Made by a program: the position numbers and the translations under genes | The notes under the pieces: generated by a model | The model's database searches: none | Told to the model about the DNA's origin: nothing | Seen by the model: only the letters and a program-made list of their open reading frames with translations | Part shown: piece by piece, positions 34,761-47,130 of the stretch | Layout: each line of letters begins with the position of its first letter | How positions within the stretch are numbered: the stretch's first letter is position 1 | Source: Haliangium sp050303215 | GTDB lineage: Bacteria; Myxococcota_A; Polyangia; Haliangiales; Haliangiaceae | DNA length: 64,000 nt | Reading direction: 5' to 3' | Assembly: GCF_050303215.1 (NCBI RefSeq) | Contig: NZ_JBNLBH010000063.1 | Location: forward strand, 1 to 64,000

Positions 34761-37577
34761 ATGGTGCGCGACGTCAACGGCCGCTGTGGGCGGCCCGGGA
34801 GAGCTGATTACCACCACATCGCGCACGGGCTGGCGCTCGTCGTCGCCCTCGCCGCGACCGCATGTGCGCAGAGCGCGGCGACAGGCCCTGCGCCCGCGTC
34901 CGCCGGTGTTCCCGGCGGCACCGGTCCCGGAGGATCTACAGATGGCTGGGACACGGCCGGGGGCGAGCCCACGGCGCCCGCCTTCCGGCTCGGCGACGAG
35001 GTCGTGCCGCTCGCCTACGCGCTGGAGCTCGAGCTCGACCCGGGCCAGCGCGGCTATCGCGGCCAGGTCGTCATCGATGTGCGCGTGGCTCGACCGGTGG
35101 GCGCGATCTGGCTGCACGCCGACGAGCTCGACCTCGAGCGGGCGGCGCTGCACCAGGGCGGCGCGGTGATCGAGGTCTCGGGGCACGACCGCCACCCCGG
35201 CGCCGAGGGGCTGGTGCGGCTGGCGCTGGCGGGTCCGGCCGCGGCCGGGCGAGCCCGGCTCGTGATCGACTTTCGCGGTCGCTACCAGGACCGGGTCGGG
35301 GTGTTTCGGCGCTTCGAGGGCGGGGTTCCGTACGTGTACACCGACTTCGAGCCCATCGACGCCCGCCGCGCCTTCCCCTGCTTCGACGAGCCCCGCTTCA
35401 AGACCCCGTGGGCGGTGTCGCTGGTGGTCCCCGAAGGCGCGCGAGGGCTCTCGAACATGCCCGCGCGTGTGCGGGAGCCGCTTTCGGACGGGCGGACGCG
35501 GATCCGCTTCGCGCCTACCCGGCCGCTGCCGAGCTACCTCGTGGCCTTCGCGGCGGGCCCGTTCGAGCTGATCGAGCTGAACGGGACCTCGGTGCCGATG
35601 CGGCTGGTGGTGCCGCGCGGCAAGGCGGCCTGGGCGGCCACCGCCGCCGCCACCGCGCCCCCGCTGCTGACCGCCATCGAGGCCTACATGGGCGCGCCAT
35701 CGCCCTTCCCCAAGCTCGATCTGGTGGCCGTGCCCGACTTCGGCGGGGCCATGGAGAACCCCGGGCTCATCACCGTCGCCGCCCACATCCTGCTCGCCGA
35801 TCCCGCCCGGCCCGCGATCCCGCAGCAGCGCTTCATGGCCCTGGTGTGCGCGCACGAGTTCGCTCACCTGTGGTTTGGCGATCTGGTCACCCCGGGCGAC
35901 TGGCGCGACCTGTGGCTCAACGAAGGCCTGGCGACCTGGTTGGCCGACAAGGCGCTGTTGGCCTGGCGGCCCGAACGCCGGCCCGAGCTCGACCAGGTCG
36001 TGGCCTACCGCGAGGCCATGGCGCTGGATCGGGCCCTGGATGCGCGCGCCGTGCGTCAGCCGGTGTACGGCCGGGCCGCCCTGGGCGCCATCTTCGACGC
36101 CATTACGTACAAGAAAGGTGGCGCCCTCATCGCCATGCTCGAGGCCTGGGTGGGCGAAGACGCCTTTCGCCGCGCGCTGCGGGCCTACGTGGCCGAGCAC
36201 GCCGACGAGGTCGTCACCGCCGCGGACCTGATGGCCGCGGTCCAGGCCGTCAGCGAGCGCCCGGTGGCGGCGACGCTGAGCAGCTTCCTCGACCAGCCGG
36301 GGTACCCGTTGGTGTCGGCCGAGACCCGCTGCAGCCCCGGCGCGCACGCCGGCGAAGACGAGGGCGCTTCCGTCCACGCGTCCGTGACCCTGTCCCAGCG
36401 CCGCTACCTGCCCTTGGTCGAGCGTGCCCGCGCCGGCGCGGCGTCACCCGACCCGACCTGGAAGGTGCCCGTGTGCGTGCGCTACGACCGCGGCGGCGAC
36501 AGCGCGGAGGCCTGCACGGTGCTCGACCAGCCGAGCGCGACCCTGACGCTCGACACCGCCACCTGCCCGCGCTGGCTCGTGCCCAACGCCGGCGGGCGCG
36601 GGTATTACCAGTACCGAATGCCGGCGGACCAGCTCGTGGCCCTGGCCCGCGCCCCCCTCGACGGCCGCGAGGCCACCGAGCTCGCTCACACCGTGCGCGC
36701 GCTGCTCGACAGCGGCGACCTCGAGGTCGCCGAGGCCTTGCAGGTCGCCGGCGCGCTGGCGGTGCGGTCCGAGCGCCACGTGCACGAGCCGCTCATCGAG
36801 CTGTTTTCGGACATGGCTCGCTACCTGGTGACGGGCGCGCAGCGGGAGCGATTTCGAGCCTATCTGCGCCGGCTCTACCGCGACCACATGCGGACCTTGG
36901 GGGTCAGCCCGCGCCCCGGTGAGAGCGAGGAGGACACCTTGCGCCGGCTCGCCCTGCTCGGCTTCGTGGGCGAGATCGCGCGCATCCCCGAGGTCGTGCG
37001 CGAGCTGCGCGCGAGCGCCGACACCTGGCTGCGCACGGGCAGCGGCATCGCCCCGGGCCTGATCGAAGAGACCCTGCGGGTCGTGGCCGCGACCGGTGAC
37101 GCGGCCCTGTTCGACCGGCTTGAGCGCGAGCTCCGCGACAGCGGCCGCGACGTCACCCGCCAGGCGGTCCTGATCGCGGCCGTGGGCTCGTTCACCGAGC
37201 CGGCCTTGATCGAGCGCGCCCTCGACTTGGTGCGCGACACCGACCTCGAGCTGCCGCTGCGCTACCGCCTGCTCCTGGCCCTGCTCCGGCGCCCGCGCTC
37301 GGTGCCGCTGGTGCTCGACTACCTGCGCGCGCACGAGGCCGCGATCGCCGACAGCGACGCCAGCCGGATGCTGCTCTTGGCCCCCTTGCTCGGCGCCGGG
37401 CTGTGCAGCCAGCGCGGGTTCGAGCAGGCGCGCGGCCTGGCCCAGGCCCTGAGCCGGCGCGGCGCCATCGCGCCCGAGCGCCTGAGCCCGCTGCTGTCCC
37501 AGAGCGAGCTCAACATGCGCACCTGCCTGGCCTTCCGCGAGCGCCACGGCGGCCTGGACGCGGACTTCTTTCGCTGA
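34761..37577 (+). CDS. M1-family zinc aminopeptidase, lipoprotein
   Basis: A 938-residue aminopeptidase of the PepN/ERAP type that removes N-terminal residues from peptides. The N-terminal signal LALVVALAATAC suggests a lipoprotein. The beta domain has FEPIDARRAFPCFDEP. The exopeptidase motif GGAMEN lies at about 327. The zinc motif HEFAHLWFGD (about 365) is followed 18 residues later by Glu in NEGLATW. AITYKKGGAL-type and FLDQPGYPLV segments follow, then a C-terminal HEAT-like ERAP1_C region. All catalytic residues are present. It starts 73 bp from the divergent glycine-rich lipoprotein, so a shared promoter region is likely. Confidence 0.95.
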   Translation: MVRDVNGRCGRPGRADYHHIAHGLALVVALAATACAQSAATGPAPASAGVPGGTGPGGSTDGWDTAGGEPTAPAFRLGDEVVPLAYALELELDPGQRGYRGQVVIDVRVARPVGAIWLHADELDLERAALHQGGAVIEVSGHDRHPGAEGLVRLALAGPAAAGRARLVIDFRGRYQDRVGVFRRFEGGVPYVYTDFEPIDARRAFPCFDEPRFKTPWAVSLVVPEGARGLSNMPARVREPLSDGRTRIRFAPTRPLPSYLVAFAAGPFELIELNGTSVPMRLVVPRGKAAWAATAAATAPPLLTAIEAYMGAPSPFPKLDLVAVPDFGGAMENPGLITVAAHILLADPARPAIPQQRFMALVCAHEFAHLWFGDLVTPGDWRDLWLNEGLATWLADKALLAWRPERRPELDQVVAYREAMALDRALDARAVRQPVYGRAALGAIFDAITYKKGGALIAMLEAWVGEDAFRRALRAYVAEHADEVVTAADLMAAVQAVSERPVAATLSSFLDQPGYPLVSAETRCSPGAHAGEDEGASVHASVTLSQRRYLPLVERARAGAASPDPTWKVPVCVRYDRGGDSAEACTVLDQPSATLTLDTATCPRWLVPNAGGRGYYQYRMPADQLVALARAPLDGREATELAHTVRALLDSGDLEVAEALQVAGALAVRSERHVHEPLIELFSDMARYLVTGAQRERFRAYLRRLYRDHMRTLGVSPRPGESEEDTLRRLALLGFVGEIARIPEVVRELRASADTWLRTGSGIAPGLIEETLRVVAATGDAALFDRLERELRDSGRDVTRQAVLIAAVGSFTEPALIERALDLVRDTDLELPLRYRLLLALLRRPRSVPLVLDYLRAHEAAIADSDASRMLLLAPLLGAGLCSQRGFEQARGLAQALSRRGAIAPERLSPLLSQSELNMRTCLAFRERHGGLDADFFR

Positions 37578-37664
37578 GCCCCGGCCGGGCGAGCCGCCGA
37601 CAGATGTGGAACAATGTGCCCCCTTCATCGCCATGAAGGCGCGCGCGCGCCGGGGAGCAGACGG

Positions 37665-38708
37665 ATGACCATCACGCGGATCAGACTCAAGCGGTTTACG
37701 GCCTTCGAGCACCTCGACCTCCGCGTGAGTCCCGGCATCAATGTGCTCATCGGTGAGAACGGGACCGGGAAGACCCATCTACTCAAGGTCGCTTACGCGG
37801 CGTGTGATGTCTCCAAGACCAAGGCGGACTTCACCGACAAGCTGGTGCGGGTATTCCTGCCCTCCGGCCGGGCGCCGGGCCGGCTGGTGAAGCGCCAGCA
37901 AGGGAGCGTGCGCGGAGAGGTGGACGTCTGGAGGGGACAGGACAAACTGAGAGTGTCGTTCTCGAACCACACCAAGTCAGTGGCGTCTGCGACGGTGACC
38001 GGCTTCGAGCAGTGGACGAGTCAGCCGGTGGAGAGCGTCTTCATCCCGGTCAAGGAGATGCTGTCGAACGGCCCTGGATTCCGCTCTCTATACGCCCAGC
38101 GGGAGGTCCACTTCGAAGAGATCTACGCCGACATCCTCGACCGCGCCTACCGGCCGGCGCTGCGTGGCGCGATGGATCAGGATCGCAAGCGGGTGCTCAC
38201 GCACCTACAGCGCGCCATCGACGGCAGAGTCAACGTGCAGAACGAAGAGTTCTTCCTCAAGAACAAGCACGGCAACCTCGAGTTCACTCTGCTGGCAGAA
38301 GGCATGCGCAAGCTGGGGCTGTTGTGGTTGCTGGTCCAGAACGGCACCTTGTTGCACGGCGCGGTGTTGTTTTGGGACGAGCCTGAGACCAACCTCAACC
38401 CCAAGCTCTTTGGGGTTCTGATGGGCATCCTGCTGCAGCTCCAGCGTCTCGGGGTGCAGGTCTTCTTGGCCACCCACGACTACGCAATCCTCAAGGAGCT
38501 GGAGCTCGGCATCAAGCCGGGCGACGAGATCCGATGTCACGCGTTGTACCGCGACGCCGACGACGGCCAGGTGCAATGCGAATCCAAGCACTCGCCGTTC
38601 GAGCTGGAGCACAGCGCCATCGCCGAGGCGTTCGCCTCCCTCTATGATCGCGAGCTGAAGCGGGCGCTGCGGCCTGCGCAGGGGCGTGAGACGGAGGCGT
38701 CGTCGTGA
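37665..38708 (+). CDS. AAA/ABC-type ATPase (RecF/OLD-like), partner of a nuclease
   Basis: A 347-residue SMC/OLD-type ATPase. It has IRLKRFTAFEHLDL, Walker A GENGTGKTHLLK (about 30), the central insertion and a signature-like LLAEGMRKLGLLWLL. Walker B VLFWDEPETNLNP (about 240) and the switch His in FLATHDYAILKEL follow. ATG at 37665 has GGGGAG about 8 bp upstream. The stop overlaps the GTG start of the next gene (GTGA), so the ATPase and the nuclease-like protein form a two-gene unit. Such ATPase/nuclease pairs commonly act in anti-phage defence; assignment to a named system is not possible from sequence alone. Confidence 0.85.
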   Translation: MTITRIRLKRFTAFEHLDLRVSPGINVLIGENGTGKTHLLKVAYAACDVSKTKADFTDKLVRVFLPSGRAPGRLVKRQQGSVRGEVDVWRGQDKLRVSFSNHTKSVASATVTGFEQWTSQPVESVFIPVKEMLSNGPGFRSLYAQREVHFEEIYADILDRAYRPALRGAMDQDRKRVLTHLQRAIDGRVNVQNEEFFLKNKHGNLEFTLLAEGMRKLGLLWLLVQNGTLLHGAVLFWDEPETNLNPKLFGVLMGILLQLQRLGVQVFLATHDYAILKELELGIKPGDEIRCHALYRDADDGQVQCESKHSPFELEHSAIAEAFASLYDRELKRALRPAQGRETEASS

Positions 38709-39084
38709 CCACAGTGCTTGAACGCGAGCTCGAATTCTCGTTCCCGTCCGCCTGGCGCGTGACCAAGCCCGACGCGCCTGGGCGTCAGATACCCCTCTAC
38801 GTCAAGTTCGTGGACTTCCTGGTCGAGCGCGAGCGCGATCGGCTCCTCATCGAGGTCAAGGATCCCTCGATGTCGACCGCGCCACCCGCCGAGCGCGAAC
38901 GCTTTGTCCACAAAATGGCGTCCCGGGAGCTGTGGACCTCGCCGATCGTCTCAGAAGGCGCCTGGCGCACGAAGCGGAGCAGCCTTGGGTGCGCCCGTAC
39001 ATCGCGGACTGCGTCGTGGTACCGACTAGCCAGTTCGCGGACGCGCTGCCCGGCTGCCGAGTGAGACGGGTGCCGTCGGCGTGA
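38705..39084 (+). pseudogene. PD-(D/E)XK-like nuclease partner, disrupted by a one-base deletion
   Basis: It starts at a GTG overlapping the ATPase stop. The first 75 codons read sensibly: FVDFLVERERDRLLIEVKDPSMS, with Asp and Glu-x-Lys as in restriction-endonuclease folds. After MASREL (about 38932) the frame turns into Ser/Arg/Thr-rich noise and stops at 39064. One base later, another frame continues as VDLADRLRRRLAHEAEQPW and PYIADCVVVPTSQFADALPG, ending at 39084. A missing G in ctg(g)tgg would restore a single protein of about 126 residues. Either the gene is broken in this strain or this is a sequencing error. It ends 12 bp from the convergent betaine operon. Confidence 0.75.
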
Positions 39085-39096
39085 GCCCCGGCGGGG

Positions 39097-40026
<930 letters not shown>

Positions 40027-40091
40027 GCTTTCTCCTCTGCACGATGGTGCGATTGCGGCGCCGGTCGTGGACCGGCGGCGCGGTGGGATGA

Positions 40092-40934
<843 letters not shown>

Positions 40935-40946
40935 GATGCGCTCCTG

Positions 40947-42274
<1,328 letters not shown>

Positions 42275-42275
<1 letters not shown>

Positions 42276-43771
42276 TAGAAGTAATACCCAACGTTGACGT
42301 TGAAGCGGGTGTTCCACGACGCGTCCACGCTGCCGTCCTCGTTGCGGTTGCCCTCGGCCATGGCCGAGCCGTAGTTGGGCCCGATCCAGGGGTGATGCTT
42401 GCCCAGGACGAGGTCGATATAGGTGTAGATGGGGCCGGAGGCCAGGAGCGTCCCGGTGACGTTTTGGTGGGTGTCGGAGAAGCCGGTCTCGGGTTTGATG
42501 ACGATGCTGTAGTCGTTGTACACCGTGACCGTGGACAGCGGCCCCTTGTTGACGTCGAAGGTGTAGGCGGCGTTGGCCGAGAGCTGATAGCCCCGGGCCG
42601 CGACCATGTAGGGGAAGTCGTAGGCGCCCATGACGACGATGTCGTCGCGCTGGCCATCCGGGTTCTCGGGCTTGTAATCGTAGGCGATCCCCTGGAGCTG
42701 GATGTTGGCCTTGCCGAGGTTGATGACGGCGTGGGCGGCCGCGGCCCAGTGATAGCCGGTCTGCTCGGTGGCGCCGTTGTACAGGCCGCCGATCTCGCCG
42801 GAGACGCCGATCTCGGCGTTGTTTCCGTCGCCGAAGGAGACCGGATAGGCCACCCGGACATTGACCTGGTTGGTCTCGCTGTTGGCGCGATCCTCGGTGA
42901 GCCCGGCGTAGCCGAGCTCCGCGACCGAGGTCGGGACCACGTCGTAGGAGTAGCGCGCGCTGGCGATGCTGCTGCCGGTGTACGAGGCCTCGCTGTTCTT
43001 GTAGAACGCGGCCCGGATATCGAGGTCGCCCACCTTGGTGGTGGCGCGCACCCCGAGGTCGTAGTCGTCCTCGAAGCCGATGTAGTACCCGAGGCCGAAG
43101 AAGAAGTTGTGGGAGGCGAAGCCGAGGATGCCGAAGGGGACCTGGCTGATGCCCACGTCGATCTTGGTGTCGTCGTCGACCGCGTAGCCGACGTAGCCGT
43201 GGTGGAGCATGTGGTAGCCCTGGTACAGCCGGTACTCGGCCGAGATCGACAGCGGGCCGTAGCCGCCGTCGACGTTCACGCGGAAGGTGTCGAACGCGAG
43301 GTCGCCGAAGCGGTCGCGGTTCTGCTCCTGCCCATCCCAGGACTTGATGAAGTAGCTCACCCGGAGAGCGCCGCCGAAAGTCAGCGACGACTTCATCGGG
43401 GCCGGCTCCTCGGCCTCGGCCGCCACCTCGCTCTCGGCTGTCGCCGCCTCTTCCGTCGCGGCGGCGGCGGCGGTCGCTGCGGTAGTGGCAGTGGTGGCGG
43501 CGGTAGCGGCGCCGACAGCGGCCGCGCCGTGGGCAGGCCCTGCCTGCGCGAGCGCGTGCTCATCGGAGGACGTACGACGGGGAGAATCAGATTCGTCGCA
43601 TTCGGCAGTCGTCTCTGTCTGATCACAGAGGGCGGTGTCACCGGGAGCGGGTTGATTTCCCGGCGCCGCAGATACAGCACCGACTGAACCGATCGTCAGT
43701 GCGAGGAATGCAAGAACGGGAAATGACTGGCGAAACACAGAGCATGGCGCCAGCTTGGAGTCGCTGTGCAT
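42275..43771 (-). CDS. Outer-membrane porin-like beta-barrel protein, first gene of the betaine operon
   Basis: A 498-residue protein with a signal peptide (FPVLAFLALTIGSVGAVSAA), an Ala/Thr/Glu-rich linker to about residue 125, and a barrel of alternating amphipathic strands (LTFGGALRVSYFIK, VNVDGGYGPLSISAEYRL, YYIGFEDDYDLGVRATTKVGDLDIRAAFYK). It ends in NVNVGYYF, with the terminal Phe typical of BAM-inserted barrels. It probably lets osmolytes cross the outer membrane for the inner-membrane betaine transporter, since the ATPase gene overlaps its stop. A porin inside a ProVWX operon is unusual. The upstream region carries two palindromes and a TTGACA. Confidence 0.85.
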
Positions 43772-43785
43772 GCTTGGTTGCTATC

Positions 43786-43800
43786 GAAGATACAATCTTC
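43786..43800. promoter_or_regulatory. Palindrome GAAGAT-aca-ATCTTC upstream of the porin operon
   Basis: A perfect 6-bp inverted repeat with a 3-bp centre, 15-29 bp upstream of the porin start and just downstream of a minus-strand TTGACA (43808-43803). This position suits an operator that would block transcription. The regulator is unknown. Confidence 0.5.
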
Positions 43801-43802
43801 TG

Positions 43803-43808
43803 TCAAGG
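43803..43808 (-). promoter_or_regulatory. Candidate -35 element (TTGACA) for the porin/betaine operon
   Basis: A consensus TTGACA on the minus strand 32 bp before the porin ATG. No good -10 hexamer is seen at 16-18 bp, so activator dependence or a different sigma factor is possible. Confidence 0.35.
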
Positions 43809-43828
43809 AGATAGCTTTCTTGACATGA

Positions 43829-43844
43829 ATGAGGTATATCTCAT
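43829..43844. promoter_or_regulatory. 16-bp near-palindrome ATGAGgTATAtCTCAT
   Basis: Half-sites ATGAGGTA and ATGAGATA (read on each strand) differ at one base. Length and AT-centre resemble MarR/GbsR- or TetR-type operators. It sits upstream of the porin -35 element in an unusually AT-rich patch for this window. Confidence 0.45.
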
Positions 43845-44502
43845 GCCATAGTAGGACGTCCACGTTGCCGAGAAACGCGCGCGTGAGACAGGTCGAGGTG
43901 AATCGGGCGGTGTTGGTATCGCGGCGGCGGTCATAGCAGGCGTGATCGTGCGCCCGAGCGTGTGCTCAGCCGTGTTGCGCGCATGCTCGGTCGCCCAGCC
44001 GGCGGGGCGTGGCTCGGCAGCGCCGATCGCAGTCTCGCGGGCTGACTCGGCCGGTATCGAGCGCGGGCTGATGATGAAGAGAGAGCCCTCGTCGATAGAG
44101 GTTTCTGGTCGAGCCAGGTACAAAAAGATCTCCATCATGGACAGGAAAGAGCTCTTCAGGCGGAGCAGCATCGCTTCCCCTCTCCGGCGCGCGCGGGAGC
44201 ATGGTCTGTCCAACCCGTCGGTCGACCTCGAGGACCGGGCGGGGCCGGGAGAAGCGCCACCACGGCCGCCCGCCAGCGACCATTAGGCCCGACCGCGGGC
44301 GACATTGCCGGTCCCGGCAGGTGCGGGGCGGCGGTGGGCTCATCCGGCCCCGAGCGGCGCGACGCGCAACTTCTGCATCCCGTTTCGAGCTTTGTGCAAG
44401 TGCTGCCGGGTAGGTGGGGGCGACGCCGAGACAGGCCCCCCTCCAGTACTCGGCACCGAGCTTGCACCCCCTCGGCTCCAGGCTTCACCAAGGAGACAGG
44501 AC
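43845..44502. other. Intergenic region, no firm gene
   Basis: About 660 bp between the porin operon and the metallopeptidase. Short open frames occur on both strands (for instance minus 44213-43803), but none has a domain, a good ribosome site or a coherent codon pattern. The end nearest the metallopeptidase carries AAGGAGACAGG at about 44490, its ribosome site. Confidence 0.5.
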
Positions 44503-45516
44503 ATGAGCGCCCCCAAGATCTGCTTCGATCGACTGGTACCGCATGATTGTCACCGGCCCCTGCGCAGCGTCATGGGCGCGGGCGGACGCGTCCGTGCCAT
44601 CAGCCCCAAGAAACAGTGGGTCAACGGCAGCACCCTGAAGATCCGCTTCCTGAGCGGGACCAAGGCCCAGCAGGACATGGTGCGCGAGTTCGCGCCCGAA
44701 TGGACCAAGCACGCCAACCTGCACTTCGAGTTCACTGACGATCCCCGCGCTCAGATCCGGGTATCCTTCGACGCCAACGACGGCGCGTGGTCGTACGTCG
44801 GCACCGACAACGAGCAGATTCCGGTGCACGCCGCCACCCTCAACCTAGGCTGGCAGGACCGGGGTGTGATCCTGCACGAGTTCGGCCACATGATCGGCCT
44901 GGCGCACGAGCACCAGAGCCCCATGGGCGGCATCGAGTGGAACGAGGAGGCCGTGATCCGCGACTTGAAGGGGCCGCCCAACTACTGGGACGAGGCCACC
45001 ATCCGCCACAACGTGCTCGACAAGTACACCATCGACCAGATCAACGGCACCGATTTCGACCCCGACTCGATCATGCTGTACGCGTTCCCGGCCAGTTGGA
45101 CCAAGAACATGCAGGGGACCAAGGAGAACTCGGTGCTGTCCGATCTGGACAAGGCCTTCGTCGCCGGCGAGCAGATGTACCCCGGCCGCAACCCGCCCGA
45201 GGAGCGCGCCGTGGAGCTGCCGGTGCAGACCGCCACCGAAGCCGAGATTTCGGCCGGCGGTGAAGAGGACCTGTTCCGGTTCGAGGTCACCCGCGGCGGC
45301 GAGCACTTGATCGAGACCTACGGCTCGACCGACGTGGTCATGTCACTGTTCGGCCCCGACGAGCCCACCCGCCTCATCGCCACCGACGACGACAGCGGAA
45401 GCAGCCGCAACGCCCGCATCCAGCGCGCCCTGCAGCCCGGCGTGTACTACGTGACCGTGCGCCACTATCACCCCAAGCGCACCGGCGCGTACCGGATCCA
45501 GGTGCTGGGGCGATAG
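44503..45516 (+). CDS. Astacin/M12A-like zinc metallopeptidase with C-terminal PPC-like domain
   Basis: A 337-residue protein. The catalytic domain (about 40-225) has the zinc motif HEFGHMIGLAHEHQSP (HExxHxxGxxH, about residue 125) and a downstream Met-turn region DSIMLYAFP, as in metzincins. The C-terminal 100 residues (ATEAEISAGGEEDLFRFEVTRGGEHLIETYG...GVYYVTVRHY) resemble a pre-peptidase C-terminal beta domain. No classical signal peptide is seen even though relatives are usually secreted, so export may be non-classical. ATG at 44503 has AAGGAGACAGG about 6-8 bp upstream; in-frame starts further up lack this. Convergent with the sigma-factor gene. Confidence 0.88.
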   Translation: MSAPKICFDRLVPHDCHRPLRSVMGAGGRVRAISPKKQWVNGSTLKIRFLSGTKAQQDMVREFAPEWTKHANLHFEFTDDPRAQIRVSFDANDGAWSYVGTDNEQIPVHAATLNLGWQDRGVILHEFGHMIGLAHEHQSPMGGIEWNEEAVIRDLKGPPNYWDEATIRHNVLDKYTIDQINGTDFDPDSIMLYAFPASWTKNMQGTKENSVLSDLDKAFVAGEQMYPGRNPPEERAVELPVQTATEAEISAGGEEDLFRFEVTRGGEHLIETYGSTDVVMSLFGPDEPTRLIATDDDSGSSRNARIQRALQPGVYYVTVRHYHPKRTGAYRIQVLGR

Positions 45517-45531
45517 CGTCCCGGCAGCCAC

Positions 45532-46161
45532 TCAGGGCTCGGAGGTGTCGTGGCGGGCCCGCATGGCGCTGGCCCAGGCGTCCAAGTCTTCGATGCTGGT
45601 CCGGACCGGTGCGGGCTCGTTGGCCAGCGCTTCCAGGCGCTCGCGCAGCACCTGGCGGGCGCGGTACAGCCGGGTCCGGACCGTGGCCGGGGCCACGTCC
45701 AGGACCTCGGCCAGCTCGGCGTTGCCCATGCCCTCCCAGTAAAACAGCTCGAGCAGCACCTGCAAATCCACCGGCAAGGTCCGCAGCGCCGCCAACAGCC
45801 GCTCGTGGGTCTGGTTCTTGGCCATCTGCGAGCGCACCGAGTGGCCGAGATCCTCGATCGAGGTGACGCCGAAGTCCAGCCGCTCGCCGTCGCGCCGGCG
45901 CCGGCGCAGGTACCGGTACAGCTCGTGACGAGCGACCGTGAACAGATAGGTGCGGAAGCTCGACTGGCCCCGGAACTGGTCACGGCTGCGCACGCAGGCC
46001 AGGAAGGTGGACTGCACCAGCTCGTCGATGTCGCCGTGGACCTTGTTGTCGAAGAAGCGATAGATGCTGTCGAAGTGGCGCTGGAACAGCTCGTTGCCGG
46101 CGCGTTGATCACCGCTCCGCCACTGTTCGAGGAGATCGAGGTCGCTGTCCATCCCCGGCAT
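45532..46161 (-). CDS. ECF-type RNA polymerase sigma factor
   Basis: A 209-residue sigma-70 family protein. Region 2 has LFQRHFDSIYRFFDNKV, DIDELVQSTFLACVRSRDQFRG and FRTYLFTVARHELYRYLRRRRR. Region 4 has LRTLPVDLQVLLELFYWEGMGNAELAEVLDVAPATVRTRLYRARQVLRERL. It recognises promoters of an unknown regulon. An anti-sigma gene is not adjacent: the next same-strand gene upstream is an unknown soluble protein. ATG 46161 or ATG 46152 may start translation. Confidence 0.92.
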   Translation of the reverse strand: MPGMDSDLDLLEQWRSGDQRAGNELFQRHFDSIYRFFDNKVHGDIDELVQSTFLACVRSRDQFRGQSSFRTYLFTVARHELYRYLRRRRRDGERLDFGVTSIEDLGHSVRSQMAKNQTHERLLAALRTLPVDLQVLLELFYWEGMGNAELAEVLDVAPATVRTRLYRARQVLRERLEALANEPAPVRTSIEDLDAWASAMRARHDTSEP

Positions 46162-46224
46162 TCTACGACCTGGACGGCGCGCTGTCTCGGCCCGCTGTCA
46201 GGCGCTCATGCCGGCGCTGGGCGC

Positions 46225-46971
46225 TCACGCCTCGGGCATGTCGCCGAGGAAGCGGGCCACCACCGCGGCGTGATCGAGCAGGTCGAGCTCGGACTCGCCC
46301 GGGAAGCCGATGCGGGGCCGGCGCTGGCGCAGCCGCCGCGGCCCCGAGCCGCCGCGGGGATCGTCGTCATCGGTGTCCTCCGCCTCGGGCTCGGCGCGGC
46401 CGCCGGCGCCGCCTGGGTCTGCGCTTCGATGGGGCTCGGGGCGTCGCCGCGAGCCCGCGCGCGCGGCCGTGGCCGACTCGTCGCCGGTGTCCACCGCGCG
46501 GTCGTGGTCGGGCACCACCGCGAGGGTGAGCTCGGGCCCGGCGAGGGGCCGCTCCGGCGTACTCGTGGCCCTGGCCGCGCCGGAACCGCCATCCGGCTCC
46601 GCGACCGGCCCGGCCAGATCTCGCTCGACCGGCTGAGGCGCGCGCATGCGCGCGAGCTGCTCGTGCACGTGGACCAGCAGATCATCACACGCCCCCAGCA
46701 CGTCCTGCACCGACTCCGCCGTGGCCGTGATGTACGCGTGCAGCCGGCCGATCGCGGCGCTCTGCTCGATGTCGTCGACAGTGAGCTCGCGGCGCGGGAT
46801 GGTGTGGGGCAGCCGTGGCACATAGGGAATCTGCTCGAACGCGGTGTCGGCGGCGTGACTCATGGCCTCGGCGTTTGCAGCCCGCCGCCGGAGCGCTTCG
46901 ATGCGGCCCACGACGTCAAAGAACAGCTTGCGGAGCTGCTCCGCTCTCGTATCGTCACGCTTGGTAGACAC
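46225..46971 (-). CDS. Unknown protein with paralogue at 54673-55500 and a structured leader
   Basis: A 248-residue soluble protein. Residues 1 to about 115 are helical and match the paralogue: TRDD/KRDD start, (L/I)EALRR...EAMSHAADTAFEQIPYVP, then GRLHAYITATAESVQDVLGACDDLLVHVHEQL. A disordered Arg/Glu/Asp-rich middle follows, with a short conserved-looking tail. No known domain. The GTG start at 46971 has AAAGGA about 9 bp upstream, which decides it. A -35/-10 pair, a palindrome and a hairpin lie in its leader (see separate entries). It is codirectional with the sigma-factor gene, 63 bp upstream of it. Confidence 0.75.
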   Translation of the reverse strand: MSTKRDDTRAEQLRKLFFDVVGRIEALRRRAANAEAMSHAADTAFEQIPYVPRLPHTIPRRELTVDDIEQSAAIGRLHAYITATAESVQDVLGACDDLLVHVHEQLARMRAPQPVERDLAGPVAEPDGGSGAARATSTPERPLAGPELTLAVVPDHDRAVDTGDESATAARAGSRRRPEPHRSADPGGAGGRAEPEAEDTDDDDPRGGSGPRRLRQRRPRIGFPGESELDLLDHAAVVARFLGDMPEA

Positions 46972-46988
46972 TCACTACCGTCCTTTCA

Positions 46989-47020
46989 GGCCGGGGCGCT
47001 GGTTTCGCGGCGTCCCGGCC
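46989..47020 (-). promoter_or_regulatory. Leader hairpin of the 46225-46971 gene
   Basis: GGCCGGG (46989-46995) pairs with CCCGGCC (47014-47020), and pairing continues inward as GCGC with GCGT through a G-U pair, giving about 11 bp. It sits just upstream of the AAAGGA ribosome site. The paralogue has an equivalent 13-bp stem in the same place. Confidence 0.6.
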
Positions 47021-47080
47021 CATCTGTCTGGAGGTCGTTCGCGGCCGTCGAAGGACGCCAGCAGTTCGGTCCTCCACCGA

Positions 47081-47096
47081 CCAACCTATTGGTTGG
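47081..47096. promoter_or_regulatory. Palindrome CCAACC-tatt-GGTTGG
   Basis: A perfect 6-bp inverted repeat with a 4-bp centre immediately downstream of the minus-strand -10 element, where transcription would begin. A plausible repressor operator. Confidence 0.5.
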
Positions 47097-47101
47097 GGTC
47101 G

Positions 47102-47130
47102 ATTCTCGGGACGAACTCGGCGAGTGTCAA
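47102..47130 (-). promoter_or_regulatory. Candidate promoter TTGACA-N17-GAGAAT
   Basis: On the minus strand, TTGACA (47130-47125) is followed by a 17-bp spacer and GAGAAT (47107-47102). This fits sigma-70-type spacing and would drive the gene at 46971-46225 with a leader of about 120 nt. Confidence 0.5.

Noticed and set aside
36444..37778. Long minus-strand frame opposite the aminopeptidase
   Set aside because: Typical GC-rich antisense shadow; the plus strand has complete M1 peptidase motifs.
43803..44213. 136-codon minus-strand frame upstream of the porin
   Set aside because: No domain, mixed codon pattern, and it covers the palindromes and promoter region; kept only as part of the intergenic note.
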